A DNA stretch of 64,000 bases from Cheiracanthium punctorium (taxonomy: Eukaryota; Arthropoda; Arachnida; Araneae; Cheiracanthiidae). A program made the translations under genes and the position numbers. A model generated the notes under the pieces. The model was not told where the DNA came from. It was given only the letters and a program-made list of their open reading frames with translations, and made no database searches. Positions 42,564 through 53,774 of the stretch are shown piece after piece (the first letter of the stretch is position 1; every line of letters begins with the position of its first letter). The DNA is taken from positions 301,015 through 365,014 of the forward strand of contig JAWZYV010012351.1 of NCBI GenBank assembly GCA_038373885.1. The letters run 5' to 3'.

Positions 42564-44940
42564 CGGGGCCTTTGCAATTAGTAACGGGCCTGCGCGTGTA
42601 TTTTGATGAGCCATCCAAAGAGGCCTACGGATGCTCGAGTCTTCACGTGTACATCAGGCACTTCTTAAGCTTCCCAGTGCTTTCAAGCGTTATTTAATGT
42701 AGTTTTAAGTAGTAATTGTGCTACTAATTCAAGTACGAGCTCATGATTAATTTGTTTGCTATGATACATATTTACATAAAGAAAATAGATGCATATAATT
42801 TGAAGGAAGAACAAAGTAGCGCTTACTCTCATGATTCACGATTGCTTATTTTAGTTTCACAAGTGGATATTTAGTATACTTTAAAATAACTAAATACACA
42901 AGACATTTTATAATGAATATTTCAGGAACGTTCGTATTTCCTACGTTATTTTAAACAAATCAACATTAATCTTTAACAAATGATGTATTAAAGCGCATTT
43001 CAGTGTTTTCAGGATATCCTGTATATATTGGAGAAAATTGATAAAATACGCTCTATAGCGCGATCCCCGAATTAATTATTCTTTAATAAAGACATTTCAT
43101 GTAGTATATGTTATTATTTTGTCGCTTTCTCAATCGAACTTAGGAATTGAGCAAGCATAATGAACGCTTGTAAAAAATATTAACTACATTTGAAGTTTCT
43201 GTATAAACGGGCAAAAATCAATAATTTATAATTTACTGTATTTCTGCACTATACCAGATGTAAGTCTTAATCACATAATCAAAGCATATATAACTGATAA
43301 ATAAAATTTTCAACTGGCAAAATTAAATTGTCTAAATAGTATCACAACATCATGCTTATTTACAAGAATAAAAACTACTCAAGTAATACGATTTCTGATT
43401 AAAATAATTTATTTATAAATAACACATGAGTAATTATTCACTAAACATGATTTACATACATATATTTAGAATTTCTAAATACATTATAAGCGTTCACTTA
43501 CCTTTACATTCAGAGCAAAATGTTCGAATTTTAGGATACATTTTCATGAAAGAAAATGGCGCAAGATTTACAAAACGATTACCTACATCTAAAGTTCTTT
43601 GGTACGACAAAAGTATAAAATAATTGTTTTAAAATAATAAAATAATATAAGATTTATAATACTTAGAATAATAAAATAGAATACTGTGACTGGGGAAAAC
43701 AGGCCTCAATGATAAACTCATTTTTAGGGATGGCAACTCATAAGCAGGCCCGTTGCTTAGCGCGGGGCCTTCGCAATTAGTAACGGGCCTGCGCGTGTAT
43801 TTTGATGAGCCGTCCAAAGAAGCCCACGGATGCTCGAGCCTTCACGTATACATCAGGCATTTCTTAAGCTTTCCAGTACTTTCAAACGTTATTTAAAGTA
43901 GTTTTAAGTAGTAATTGTGTTACTAATTCAAGTACGAACTCATGATTAATTTGTTTGCTATGACACATATTTACATAAAGAAAAAAGATGCATATAATTT
44001 GAAGGAAAAACAAAGTAGCGCTTACTCTCATGATTCACGATTGCTTATTTTCGTTTCACAAGTGGATATTTAGTATACTTTAAAATAACTAAATACACAA
44101 GACATTTTTATAATGAATATTTCATGAACGTAGTCGTATTTCCTACGTTATATTAAACAATTAAACATTAACCTTTAACAAATGATGTATTAAACGCATT
44201 TCAGTGTTTTCGGGATATCCCGTATATTGGAGAAAATTGATAAAATACGCTCTATAGCGCGATCCCTGAATTAATTATTCTTTAAAAAGACATTTCGTGT
44301 AGTATATATTATTCTTTTGCCGCTTTCTCAATCGAACTTAGGAATTGAGCAAGCATAATGAACGCTTGTACAAAATATTAACTACATTTGAAGTTTCTGT
44401 ATAAATGGGCAAAAATCAATAATTTATAATTTACTGTATTTCTGCACTGTAACAGATGTAAGTCTTAATCACATAATCAAGGCATATATAACTGATAAAT
44501 AACATTTTCAACTGACAAAATTAAATTGTCTAAATAATATCACAACGTCATGCTTTTTTACAAGAATAAAATCTACTCAAGTAATACGATTTCTGATTAA
44601 AATAATTTATTTATAAATAACACCATGATTTACATACATATTTTTAGAATTTCTAAATACATTATAAGCGTTCACTTACCTTTAAATTCAGAGCAAAATG
44701 TTCTAATTTTAGGATAAATTTTCACGAAAGAAAATGGCGCAAGATTCACAAAACGATTACCTACATCTAAAGTTCTTTAATACGACAAAAGTATAAAATA
44801 ATTGTTTTAAAATAATAAAATAATATAACATTTATAATACTTAGAATAATAAAATAGAATACTGTAACTGGGGAAAACAGGCCTCAATGATAAACTCATT
44901 TTTAGGGATGGCAACTCATAAGCTGGCCCGTTGCTTAGCG
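42564..44940 (+). repeat. Tandem duplication of a 1.2 kb noncoding unit
   Basis: Unit 1 is 42564-43762 (1199 bp) and unit 2 is 43763-44940 (1178 bp), head to tail with only scattered substitutions and small indels. Both begin CGGGGCCTT.GCAATTAGTA and end GGCCCGTTGCTTAGCG. No ORF is conserved. A fairly recent local duplication or a two-copy satellite. Confidence 0.93.
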
Positions 44941-45135
44941 ATGGCCCCGGGTGGCGTTTTCCCAAACCCTCAAGACTTCACGCACTTGGCGAAAACAGGA
45001 GGGAGCCAACGGTTTGGCGGAAGAGAGACGTGCATTGCGAAAGCCACCCTCTCATCAGGGCTATAGAATCACAAGGGCTGGGTTAATCTCCTGCGAGATG
45101 TGAAGACAGGGGAGAAGTCGTGGAGATAATGTTTT
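44941..45135 (+). repeat. Left outer inverted repeat of the 44.9-52.4 kb mosaic
   Basis: GCGTTTTCCCAAACCCTCAA, GACTTCACGCACTTGG and CGAAAACAGGA (about 44954-45003) recur inverted at about 52372-52425. The following CCAACG.TTTGGCGGAAGAGAG is also inverted at about 47610-47632. This patch is GC-richer than its surroundings. Confidence 0.75.
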
Positions 45136-45450
45136 CTCGATGACTTTTATTAGATTTTTCTCACTTAAAATGTTATCTATGACATTTTAGATTTAGTGTG
45201 ATATATTTTAGGAAAAATTAAAACAATTGCTTCTGTGAATCCCTTTCTATTAGTAATATATAATATACATAGGCTCTCAAAAATATATTCAAGTAGAAAC
45301 CAGATTTTCTGTTTTGAGATAAAGTAATGAATATAGGATTGTTTTCTAAAAAAAGAAAGAAAAGAATCATTCAAAATAAAACATTATGCACCAACTTTCT
45401 TTATATATGTGTGTGTGTGTGTGTTTAAATTTTAAATGTTAAAAAATATA

Positions 45451-46006
45451 CAGTAAAACCCATTTAAAAAATTCCCGCCTAAAAAGTTCTTATTTGCGGT
45501 TCCCTATTTTTTCCTATTCTTACAATGTGAAAACAACCCGTTTAAAAAGTTTCGTTCCAAACACTTTCCTGCTTAAAAAGTCTTTTTCCACTTCTAAGTT
45601 TACATTCAGAGCGCGTTTACATGTGACTTTCGTTTTTTTTGTTTTGTTTTTTTTTTTAATTTTTTTTTCCGTTTCTTATTACTGTTTGAAAAATCAATTT
45701 TTAGGACTGAAAAAGTATGGCATTGGCCAGTGAAATGCTAACAGTGCATGAAATTCATGAGGTTACAGAAAATTAAGAAATGAGCTAAACTGAATAAGAG
45801 ATTGCAGAAATTCTTAGTTTTCCGGATGCTGTCATAGGACTAGAAACTTTTCACCGTCTTATTAAAAGTGTTGAAGATGATAATTTTTTTTTTGAAATGA
45901 AAGACCAATTGAAGATCGCCGATAAAAACACAAAAACTAATTTTTTCTTTTCGTCTGTAAAGTCGATTCTAATAATGCTTAAAGCTGATATTTTTAAAAA
46001 GATTTA
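45451..46006 (+). pseudogene. Pogo/Tigger-like element fragment with transposase C-terminal remnant
   Basis: CAGTAAAACCCATTTAAAAA begins at 45451, just after TA, and resembles pogo-type termini. Degenerate AAAAAGTT/CTTATTTGCGG-type subterminal repeats follow. From 45717 a stop-ridden frame reads MALASEMLTVHEIHEV, then EIAEILSFPDAVIGLETFHR and LIKSVEDDNFF. This resembles the C-terminal tail of Tigger-type transposases (family memory). The matching right end was not found. Confidence 0.5.
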
Positions 46007-46129
46007 ATGTAAATAGTTAATTTTATTGTTTTACTTTATTAACTAATTTTTTAAGGTGCAAAACAATTATATAAGTACTTTCTATAATATTTTAATAAAG
46101 TAAAAAGATTTTTCGTTTAGATTCTTTAA

Positions 46130-46660
46130 TTTTCTGTTCTCTTTATCCAGGATGCATACTTTCCTTTTTAATTTTTCAATTTCAGATGTTTTATTTTTTT
46201 TTTATACAGAAGGGTTCTTTTTAATTTCTGTGCCATGATTTTAAATGAACGACGATTTTTATTTTTTAATATTGTTAATTTCCTTCTTGCACACTCTAAC
46301 TCAATTTTTAAACTGCTGATTTCTTCTTCCAGTGCATCACAGTTTTTACAACTGTCTTTCGTTGAACTTTCATTCAAGTTTACTTCATCATCATCATTTA
46401 TTGTATCTTCTGATCGTATTTTCTTAGGACTTAAATTATACTTAGTCTACTGAAAGCATCTTCCGAATCTTTCCTCTTTTTTTTGCCTTTCCGATCTAGG
46501 ATTTGTTTTTTCTTCCAATTTAAAAGAAGGTAAATTAACTGTAGGAATCTTTTAATATTTTTCTTATAGGCAGACCTAAAAGTCTGTTTTGTAAGTCATC
46601 AATATAATGGCTTTCTTCGAAGTGTTCGCTGCACATTCGAGCATTTTTGGCGTTAACCCT
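46130..46660 (-). pseudogene. THAP-domain transposase-like fragment with coiled coil
   Basis: The minus strand reads NAKNARMCSEHFEESHYIDD and then LLGLPIRKILKD, which matches the second half of a THAP zinc finger (C.EHF...Y). After a frameshift come LPSFKLEEKTNPRSERQKKE and a coiled coil (CDALEEEISSLKIELECARR, KLTILKNK) at 46377-46168. THAP followed by a coiled coil is the N-terminal architecture of P-element/THAP9-type transposases and related proteins. The catalytic part is absent and the THAP half is frameshifted. Confidence 0.65.
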
Positions 46661-47689
46661 TTGAGGCGCAACCCTTTCCCAATGCTGAAAAAAGGGCAGC
46701 CGTTGCCATCGCTCGACTTAACTACCAGCAAGAGGGCGGACGATCGAAACGTTCATCGCGTGCCACAGATCTAGAGACCCCTTTTTTGACGACAGCTGGC
46801 TGTGCGGCAATCAAATAGATAAAAAGTGGAATCATCACAGTAAAATTTCTCAATATATAAAAATGATAGTTTATTATTGAAGATTAGTTAAAAAAATTTC
46901 TTGGTGAATTCATTACGCTTGATAACGAAATATTGACTTCTTTTGCATGTTCTCAGTTTTGAATAATAAGGAAAAAATAACTATATGTTTCAATATGAAG
47001 CTAGAAATTAAACTTACAACAGAAAATTAAGAAATCTACTATTACTAAGACAAATCCGTTAAAAAAAAATTTAAAAAAAAACGTCGGTAGCACCAAATTA
47101 AAAATATTAGGCATTTTTTTGAAGTGCTTATAGAAAAGTTTTAAACATTTAAGTTGTGTTTTTATCTGTAAATGAATGGCTTTACAGATAAAAACACAAA
47201 TGTACATAATACAGAATGTATAATTATATACATTTCTTACTCTACCATTTATTATTTAACAAATTACATTCTTTAAATATATCGGAGACATGTTTATTAA
47301 ATGCAATAGATCAATAAACCTATTCTGATAATTACGCTCAAAAGAAAGTAGATGGCGCCAAAAAGAATATGCGATAAACAATTTTAAAGTGCCTAGGATA
47401 AAATTGCGGAGCCGATAAGTTAAATTTTATCTATAAATAAATGTTTTATATATACAATCATATTATATACTTTTCATATTCTACCAATATATTAAACTAA
47501 TTACATTTTTTAAACACATCAGAAAAGCGCGCCTGTTATTACATCATAAATTCTTGAGGCGGTCTTACTAGCACTGCAACCTTATAGCGACTACAAGCTC
47601 GCGTAACTCCTCTCTTCCGCCAAATCGTTACTAGCAGCTAGAACTCAAAAAGATACTTTTCTCCTTGACTGTAATGCGCATGTGCAAGA
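46661..47689. other. AT-rich stretch joining rearranged repeat pieces
   Basis: Mostly AT-rich with no gene. At about 47610-47720 lie CTCTCTTCCGCCAAATCGTT and ACTAGCAGCTAGAACTC through GCGAAGTTCTTGC inverse sequence, shared in opposite orientation with 52270-52370. A CTCF-like AGTAGATGGCGCC lies at 47347. Confidence 0.55.
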
Positions 47690-48223
47690 ACTTCGCCTCT
47701 GATCTCTCATCCTTAGATAAATGGTTACCAACATTGGCGCGAATGCCGTGTTTTTGGCTAACTATAAAAGAACAGGAAATTCCAAACGATCTGTCAGACA
47801 GGAGAGCAAAACCTTGTCTTTTATTTCAAAAAAGTAAATGCTGAAGAAAAGAAAGGATGAAAAGAAATTAAATAATTATAAATTTAGCTTTTAAAGGATG
47901 TTTAAAAAATTGTCAGTTGCTAGCAGCGAAGAAATTAAATAATTATAGTTTTTTTAAAGAATGTTAAAAAAAATCATTTGCTAACATGCATTTTTTTTAA
48001 CTAAAAGCCTGATTAGATTAAAAAGGAAAATTTTAAATCAGCATTAAATTTCGTAACAAAAATTTTAAACTAAAAAAATATTCCTTTTTAAAATTTTAAC
48101 CTGGATAAGTTTTAAATTAGAAATGAACATTGAAATTCATGACAATAGTTTTAATTTTCTTTTTTTTTTTTTCTTTTGTAAGTTTGAGGTTAGAGTAAAA
48201 TTAATGAAATTTATACAGTAAAA

Positions 48224-48462
48224 CAGCGGTTCTCAACCTTTTAACGTCGCCCCCCCCCAACAAAGGCTAACTTACGGTGGCGCGTCCCCTCCCCTCACAT
48301 TTTTCAACATACATTCAGTTTTTTAATCTTTAATAATGAACATTCAGTCGAATTTTCTACTAAATAATGTTATCAGTAAAGTTTGAATGAACATTTTAAG
48401 CGAAAATGAATATATATTTGAGTAAAAATTAGAATGAATAAGATGATTTTTTTAAAACGCTG
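48224..48462. mobile_element. 239-bp hAT-like insertion in the palindrome's left arm
   Basis: Left end CAGCGGTTCTCAACC; right end reverse complement CAGCGTTTT. Flanks are CAGTAAAA (48216-48223) and CAATAAAT (48463-48470), 6 of 8 equal. The right arm of the palindrome shows a single uninterrupted CAAGAAAT at the matching point, as expected of an empty site. Confidence 0.75.
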
Positions 48463-48650
48463 CAATAAATAATTGAAACATCTTAATTTAAGGAGGTAAT
48501 TGTTAAATGGGAAAGGAAAACCTTTTACTCTTTCATTCTAATTATTACTTTGATTTAAAAAGCCCTTAATAGAATGTAATTAAATCCCATTTACCATATC
48601 AGGTGAACAAACTGTATAATATGAAAAAAATAAAACCTCAAATAAAATAG

Positions 48651-48653
<3 letters not shown>

Positions 48654-48692
<39 letters not shown>
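48654..48692. repeat. AT dinucleotide microsatellite
   Basis: About 19 AT repeats near the loop of the large palindrome. A GA run (48859-48880) follows a poly-A in the right arm. Confidence 0.95.
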
Positions 48693-48694
<2 letters not shown>

Positions 48695-48849
48695 TTTTAA
48701 ATCAAAGTAATAATTAGAATGAAATATAGTAGTAGGTTTCTTTCTATTTAACAATTAATTATCTCCTTAAAATGAAGATGTTTCAATTATTTCTTGTATA
48801 AACTTTCATTAATTTCACTCTAACTTCAAAGTTACAAAAAAAAAAAAAA

Positions 48850-48880
<31 letters not shown>

Positions 48881-49272
48881 ATTATAACTGTTGTCAGGAA
48901 TTTCAATGTTGATTTATAATTTCTAAATCAAATCTATTCCAGGTTTAATTTTTAAAAAGGAATATTTTTAGTTAAACTTTTTTGTTACGAAATTTAATGC
49001 TAATTTCAAATTTTCCTTTTTAAACTAATCCAGCTTTTAGTTAAAAAATGCATGTTAGCAATTTTTTTTAAACATCCTTTAAAAAAATTTAAAAGCAACA
49101 TTTATAATTATTTAATTTCTTCGCAGCATTTATTTTTTTCTTTTTAAATAAAAGACACGGTTTTGTTCTCCTGTCTGACAGATCGTTTGAAAGTTCCTAT
49201 TCTTTTGTAGTTAGCCAAACACGCAGCTTTCGTGCCAATGCTGATAACCATTAGTCTAAGGATCATAACAGA

Positions 49273-52200
49273 CATGAAGCTCGGGAGGAGAAACATCGGC
49301 TTGTTATCCAAGTTGGACCAACTGCGCAGTATGAGAATTGCCAACGAAACTGTGGCTACCATTGATTGCGCCATCTATTGACGGCAGCGAAAAACAACAT
49401 CGATTGCCGGTTTAAAGCTACTTTAATTGGGATTTTTTCATTTGTGCTGAAATTTCATGAAGTATACACTATCATTTGAATAAATAAATATGATAATTAA
49501 TATACATATATAATAATTTTGTTTCTATATTACTTATAACATTTTACAAACGATGTAACATCAGTTTGATAATTTAATAAATTAATTAATAATTTAAATA
49601 AATTCTCTTAAAAACTGCATGCGAACGATATAATAGATCAGTTTTCGACAAATATTTTTGGTAGCAATTAGCTAAAAATTTAAAAATATTTCCCGCCTTC
49701 TTTCAGGCAATAAATTCCTCTTATATACCCACTCTTCCACGTTATTTTATTTTATTTTATCTTTGTCTTAAAGTTGGTTTGTTAAAATAAAAAAACAAAT
49801 ATGGAAAGAGAAAAATATTTAACGCCGTTTTTCAGCACCACCAGAGCCTGGTTATAACCAACAAGGGCCCCAGGAATTGATGAATTTGGGGGGGGGGAAC
49901 TATATTCCAAAAAATGTACCCCAGGAAATTAAACATACAATATATCTGCAGCTGAATCACGAACAATAATGTAAATAAATTTTAAAACACATCTCAGGTC
50001 ATCAATGTTACATAATAATAATTAATAATCATTAAAATGTTCTGCTTACGTTTGGAGCTTTAAATAACGTTGGATTTTTCTTCCCGAGCGATACATTTCT
50101 TTTCCTAGCTTCGGGATATCCACTGTCACATCCAGGTGCAAAGCAGTGACTCGCTCCACCCATATTCTATCAAAATAATTTATTTTATAAAAAAAATATA
50201 GCTAGTTCACAATCAAACCAATGCTAAATCCCTATTGAAGCGGTGCGCTGCGTCCTCTGCCGGTGAAAATGGATCCTGGTCCGTTTTCCCGCCTGATCGC
50301 CCATTCCCGATGTGTCTCCTTAGAGCTTCATGCTGTCACCGTCAATCACCGGCAGCCGTTCCACCCTGCGCCGACTCCTCTAAATGCGCATGCGCTTTTA
50401 ACGCAGGTGGATGCGTTCTATCTGCCCGCCCTGCTTTGCTTTGCGTTTTTGCAGTTTCCGTTGCGGTGGGAACTCAAACCAACCAATGTGTTTGTTTTGA
50501 TTCGCGTGGCGATCTGCTGTGCCACTTTCCTTCGGTTCTCAGTTGTCTGTCTTTTATAATAATTGCAGTGGATATTGAAAGAACACTGAGAAGAACATTG
50601 AGAAGGGCATTTCGATATGTTGTAATCATGAAGCTCGGGAGGAGAAACCTCGACTTGTTATCCAACTTGGACCAACTACGCAGTATGAGAATTGCCGACG
50701 AAACTGCAGCTACCATTGATTGCGCCATCTATTGACGGTATCGGAAAACAACATCGCGCGCGCGCGCTTTCCGATTTAATGCTTCTCTAATTGGGATTTA
50801 TTCATTTATGCTGAAATTTCATGAAGTATACACTAACATTTGAATAAATAAATATGATAATTAATATGCATATATAATAATTTTGTTTCTATATTACTTA
50901 GTTACAACGATGTAACATCAGTTTGAAAATTTAATAAATTAAATAAATTCTCTTTGAAACTGCATGCGAACGATATAATAGATCAGTTTTTGACAAATAT
51001 TTTTGGTAGCAATTCGCTAAAAATTAAAAAATATTCCCTGCCTTCTTTCAGGCTATAAATTCCTGTTACATACCCGCTCTTCCACATTATATTTTATTTA
51101 TTATTATTATTATTTTTTTTTTTTTTTTTGTCTTTAGTCTTAAAGTTGGCTAGTTAAACCAAAAAACAAAAACAAATATGGAAAGAGAAAAACATTTAAC
51201 GCCGTTTTTCAGCACCACCAGAGCCTGATTATAACCAACAAGGGCCCCAGGAATTGATGAATTTGGGGAGGGGGGCATCTATGAAATTTGTTTTATTTTT
51301 TATAAAATTTTGATATAAAGAAGGATGTTTCAGAACAAGATTTGAAATTGGGGGGGCTCTGGGCAAAGTCCCGATTTGCCCGTGCGATAATAAGGACCTG
51401 AGTACCACAAAAAATTACATAAAAATCAATGTCTTTTCAGTATCAGTATCATTTTTCAGTACTACAAAAATTTTCATAAAAAGCATAAAGGAAAAAAAAA
51501 ATATTAATTCAATAAATACACGCATATTCAGTGATTGACTCTTTTGCATCAGTTTTGCAAGCTTTCACATATCAGAAAAAATCTAATATTTCTTTAATTT
51601 TGAAAAATTTTGTATTTAAAAAAAAAACAGACTTTGAATTGAAAATATTTGTTTCTGTATAAGTTTTGCAGACTTATGCCAAAAATATCTATTCATTTGT
51701 GTATCTCTTATATATTATAAAATCCCCTCCCCCACCCTAATTAAATTAATAAACAGAAAAATATTATTCATAAAACTGTTATTATTTTTTTAAAAATGGA
51801 CAATTTCAAAGTATTATACTGCTGTTTCAATTTGATTATTGGGCCAAATGCCAATTTTAAAGTGTTCATATTAGCATTATACTACTACTAACATGTACGA
51901 AAGGTTTTATATTTACATAGTGTTACTTTTTATGTTATACATTTATAAGGGGCCATATTAAAGAAATATTATGGTGATGCTGTATTGATGCTGCTTTGAG
52001 CTTTAAATAACGTTGGATTTTTCTTCCCGAGCGATACATTTCTTTTTCTGGCTTCTGGATATCCACTGTCACATCCAGGTGCAAAGCAGTGACTCGCTCG
52101 ACCCATATTCTATCAAAATAATTTATTTTATTAAAAAAATATAGCTCGTTCACAATCAAAACAACGCTAAATCCCTATTGAAGTGGTGCGCTGCGCCTCC

Positions 52201-52275
52201 TGCCGGTGAAAGTGGATCCTGGTCCGTTTTCCCGCCTGATCGCCCATTCCCGATGACTCTCCTTAGAGCTTCATG
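49273..52275 (+). repeat. Alternating direct repeats Q-P-Q-P
   Basis: Block Q (49273-49895 and 50627-51275) starts CATGAAGCTCGGGAGGAGAA and ends CCCCAGGAATTGATGAATTT. Block P (50055-50335 and 51998-52275) starts GAGCTTTAAATAACGTTGG and ends CTCCTTAGAGCTTCATG. The offsets are 1354 bp for Q and 1943 bp for P, so the second set holds about 590 bp of extra sequence between Q and P. Both Q copies keep a short frame MKLGRRN..LLS.LDQLRSM. Positions 51276-51997 hold nothing I recognise. Confidence 0.88.
50755..50767. repeat. Alternating CG run
   Basis: Six and a half CG dinucleotides in an otherwise AT-rich, CpG-poor setting, present in the second Q copy only (the first has CATCGATTGCC there). Such tracts can adopt Z-DNA. 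Confidence 0.9.
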
Positions 52276-52435
52276 ATAACAGATCAGAGGCGAAGTTCTT
52301 GCACATGCGCATTACAGTCAAGGAGAAAAGTATCCTTTTGAGTTCTAGCTGCTAGTCAAATCGTTGGCGCGCTCCTGTTTTCGCCAAGTGCGTGAAGTCT
52401 TGAGGGTTTGGGAAAACGCCCCCGGGTGAGGTAAC
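52276..52435 (-). repeat. Right outer inverted repeat of the 44.9-52.4 kb mosaic
   Basis: This is the inverse of 44954-45003 (GCGTTTTCCC to AACAGGA), followed inwards by sequence inverse to 47625-47700 (CTAGCAGCTAGAACTCAAAA, CTCCTTGACTGTAATGCGCA). Both outer ends run into CCCCGGG and ATGG. Confidence 0.75.
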
Positions 52436-53209
52436 CATGCCTCCTCGAAATAGAGCATTTCGACGTGACGTATCTCTGACGTCAGCTGAGTGACAGCTTC
52501 GCGCATCGTTCTGCGCATGCTATTCCTTTACCTAAATGTATTATTTAGCAATCTCAGTAATCCGTATAAACTACGTGTAATCTGAGGAGGTTCATTGGGT
52601 TTTCAGATTACGAACGCAGCCCCACTGTGAAGAATGTAAACAAACTGCAGAATAGCAAGCAACAGGCGTTTCAGTTTAGAGGTTTAGACAGCAATCCACG
52701 ACTGTGCACGAAAGAATGTACAATATTTATTTAGAAATATGGAAGAAATTTTAAAGCTGTCAGCAACTAATTAAACTCTAATTGCAAAATTAGATATTGT
52801 TTCTAGTTTAGGATTGTGATATTTTTTCATGATTTTTAAATCTATGGATAATTTGTCTCCAATGTAATTTGAAGCTATGACTATGACTAGATAGGTTTAT
52901 CCTTAGATTGACATGAATTTAAGTGCATGCTTTCTATGGATAACACTTTCTGGTGTGGTTTCTGTTATTAAATGTGCATATAAAATGCATTAGAATAAAT
53001 CAATAAAAAACATGAAAGAATTGGTTTGTTAATAATTTTTTAAAAACATATTTTGATTAAAAAGTCAATTTATACATTGTTTACAGAACTAGTTTTGTAC
53101 CAGTGGTTGGTTTATTAAAAAAATAATAATAAATAAATAAAACAGGAAGTTTCTTACGTTGAAACTGGCATGTGATGTGTTAATGTATGATTACTTATTG
53201 TTGCTTATG

Positions 53210-53246
<37 letters not shown>

Positions 53247-53602
53247 ATAGAATCTACTTTTTTAAAATCACTAAACTTGGCTACCAGCCTTTTTATTCTT
53301 TTGCAGTATTCTAAATTAGGTATGGAGTGGAACTTTAATAGAAAAAATACATTTATTCAAGATATTTAACTGACACCCTCTTTTATTTCACCTTCTTATC
53401 TCAATTCTTTCTGTTGTTTCATTGACTTCGTGAAATCAAGGTTATACTGTTGTTGTTCTCGTGTCCATGGACAGATGATTAAATGGTTAAACTGTACTTC
53501 GTTAAAATAAATCCTTTTTCTTTTACCTAAAACTATTTCCACTCTGTTCTGCGTGGAGCTGATATTAGGATTAGAAATTATTCTGAAGATTTTTAGATTT
53601 TT
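52436..53602. other. Intergenic stretch; GC-richer patch with a CRE-like palindrome
   Basis: Positions 52440-52530 are CpG-richer and hold TGACGTCA at 52477-52484, with a second TGACGT nearby (52466), the CREB/ATF consensus. No ORF or exon follows convincingly. The rest is AT-rich with a poly-A at 53212-53244. Confidence 0.4.
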
Positions 53603-53605
53603 TTG

Positions 53606-53774
53606 GTACTTACGTATTATCCCGGTGGTCATTTTCAACAAAGTATTTTTTCATCAAATGTGCTGGAAACTGTTGCCAATCGTATTCGAAACCATTAATA
53701 ATTTCATGTGATCGGCATTTATCTTGGCGAGAAATCGCTTGTCTTGTTTGAGTGCCGGGATAATACGCCAGTAG
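53606..53774. mobile_element. Second, older copy of the GGTACTTACG MITE
   Basis: The left end is identical to the 36160 copy over its 26 bases. The right end (GCCGGGATAATACGCCAGTA) has diverged. The internal sequence is clearly alignable. Confidence 0.85.

Larger units (their letters stand above)
47690..49272. mobile_element. Large palindrome (foldback) with ~550-bp arms
   Basis: The left arm (47690-48223 plus 48463-48545) is the inverse of the right arm (about 48700-49272). Landmarks are ATGGTTA, GGCTAACTA, AACGATCTGTCAGACAGGAG, AAATTAAATAATTATA, TGCTAACATGCATTTTTT and TAATTATTACTTTGATTTAAA. The centre contains an AT microsatellite (48654-48692). The left arm is interrupted by the 48224-48462 insertion. 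Confidence 0.85.

Noticed and set aside
42564..44940. A pair of adjacent LTRs
   Set aside because: The copies abut with no internal region, lack TG...CA ends, and have no primer-binding site or polypurine tract.
48654..48692. Regulatory or origin-like AT tract
   Set aside because: It is a simple AT microsatellite in the loop of a palindrome.
50235..50735. 166-codon plus-strand open frame
   Set aside because: It runs across blocks P and Q of a noncoding direct repeat. The corresponding frame is not kept in the other copies and no domain is visible.
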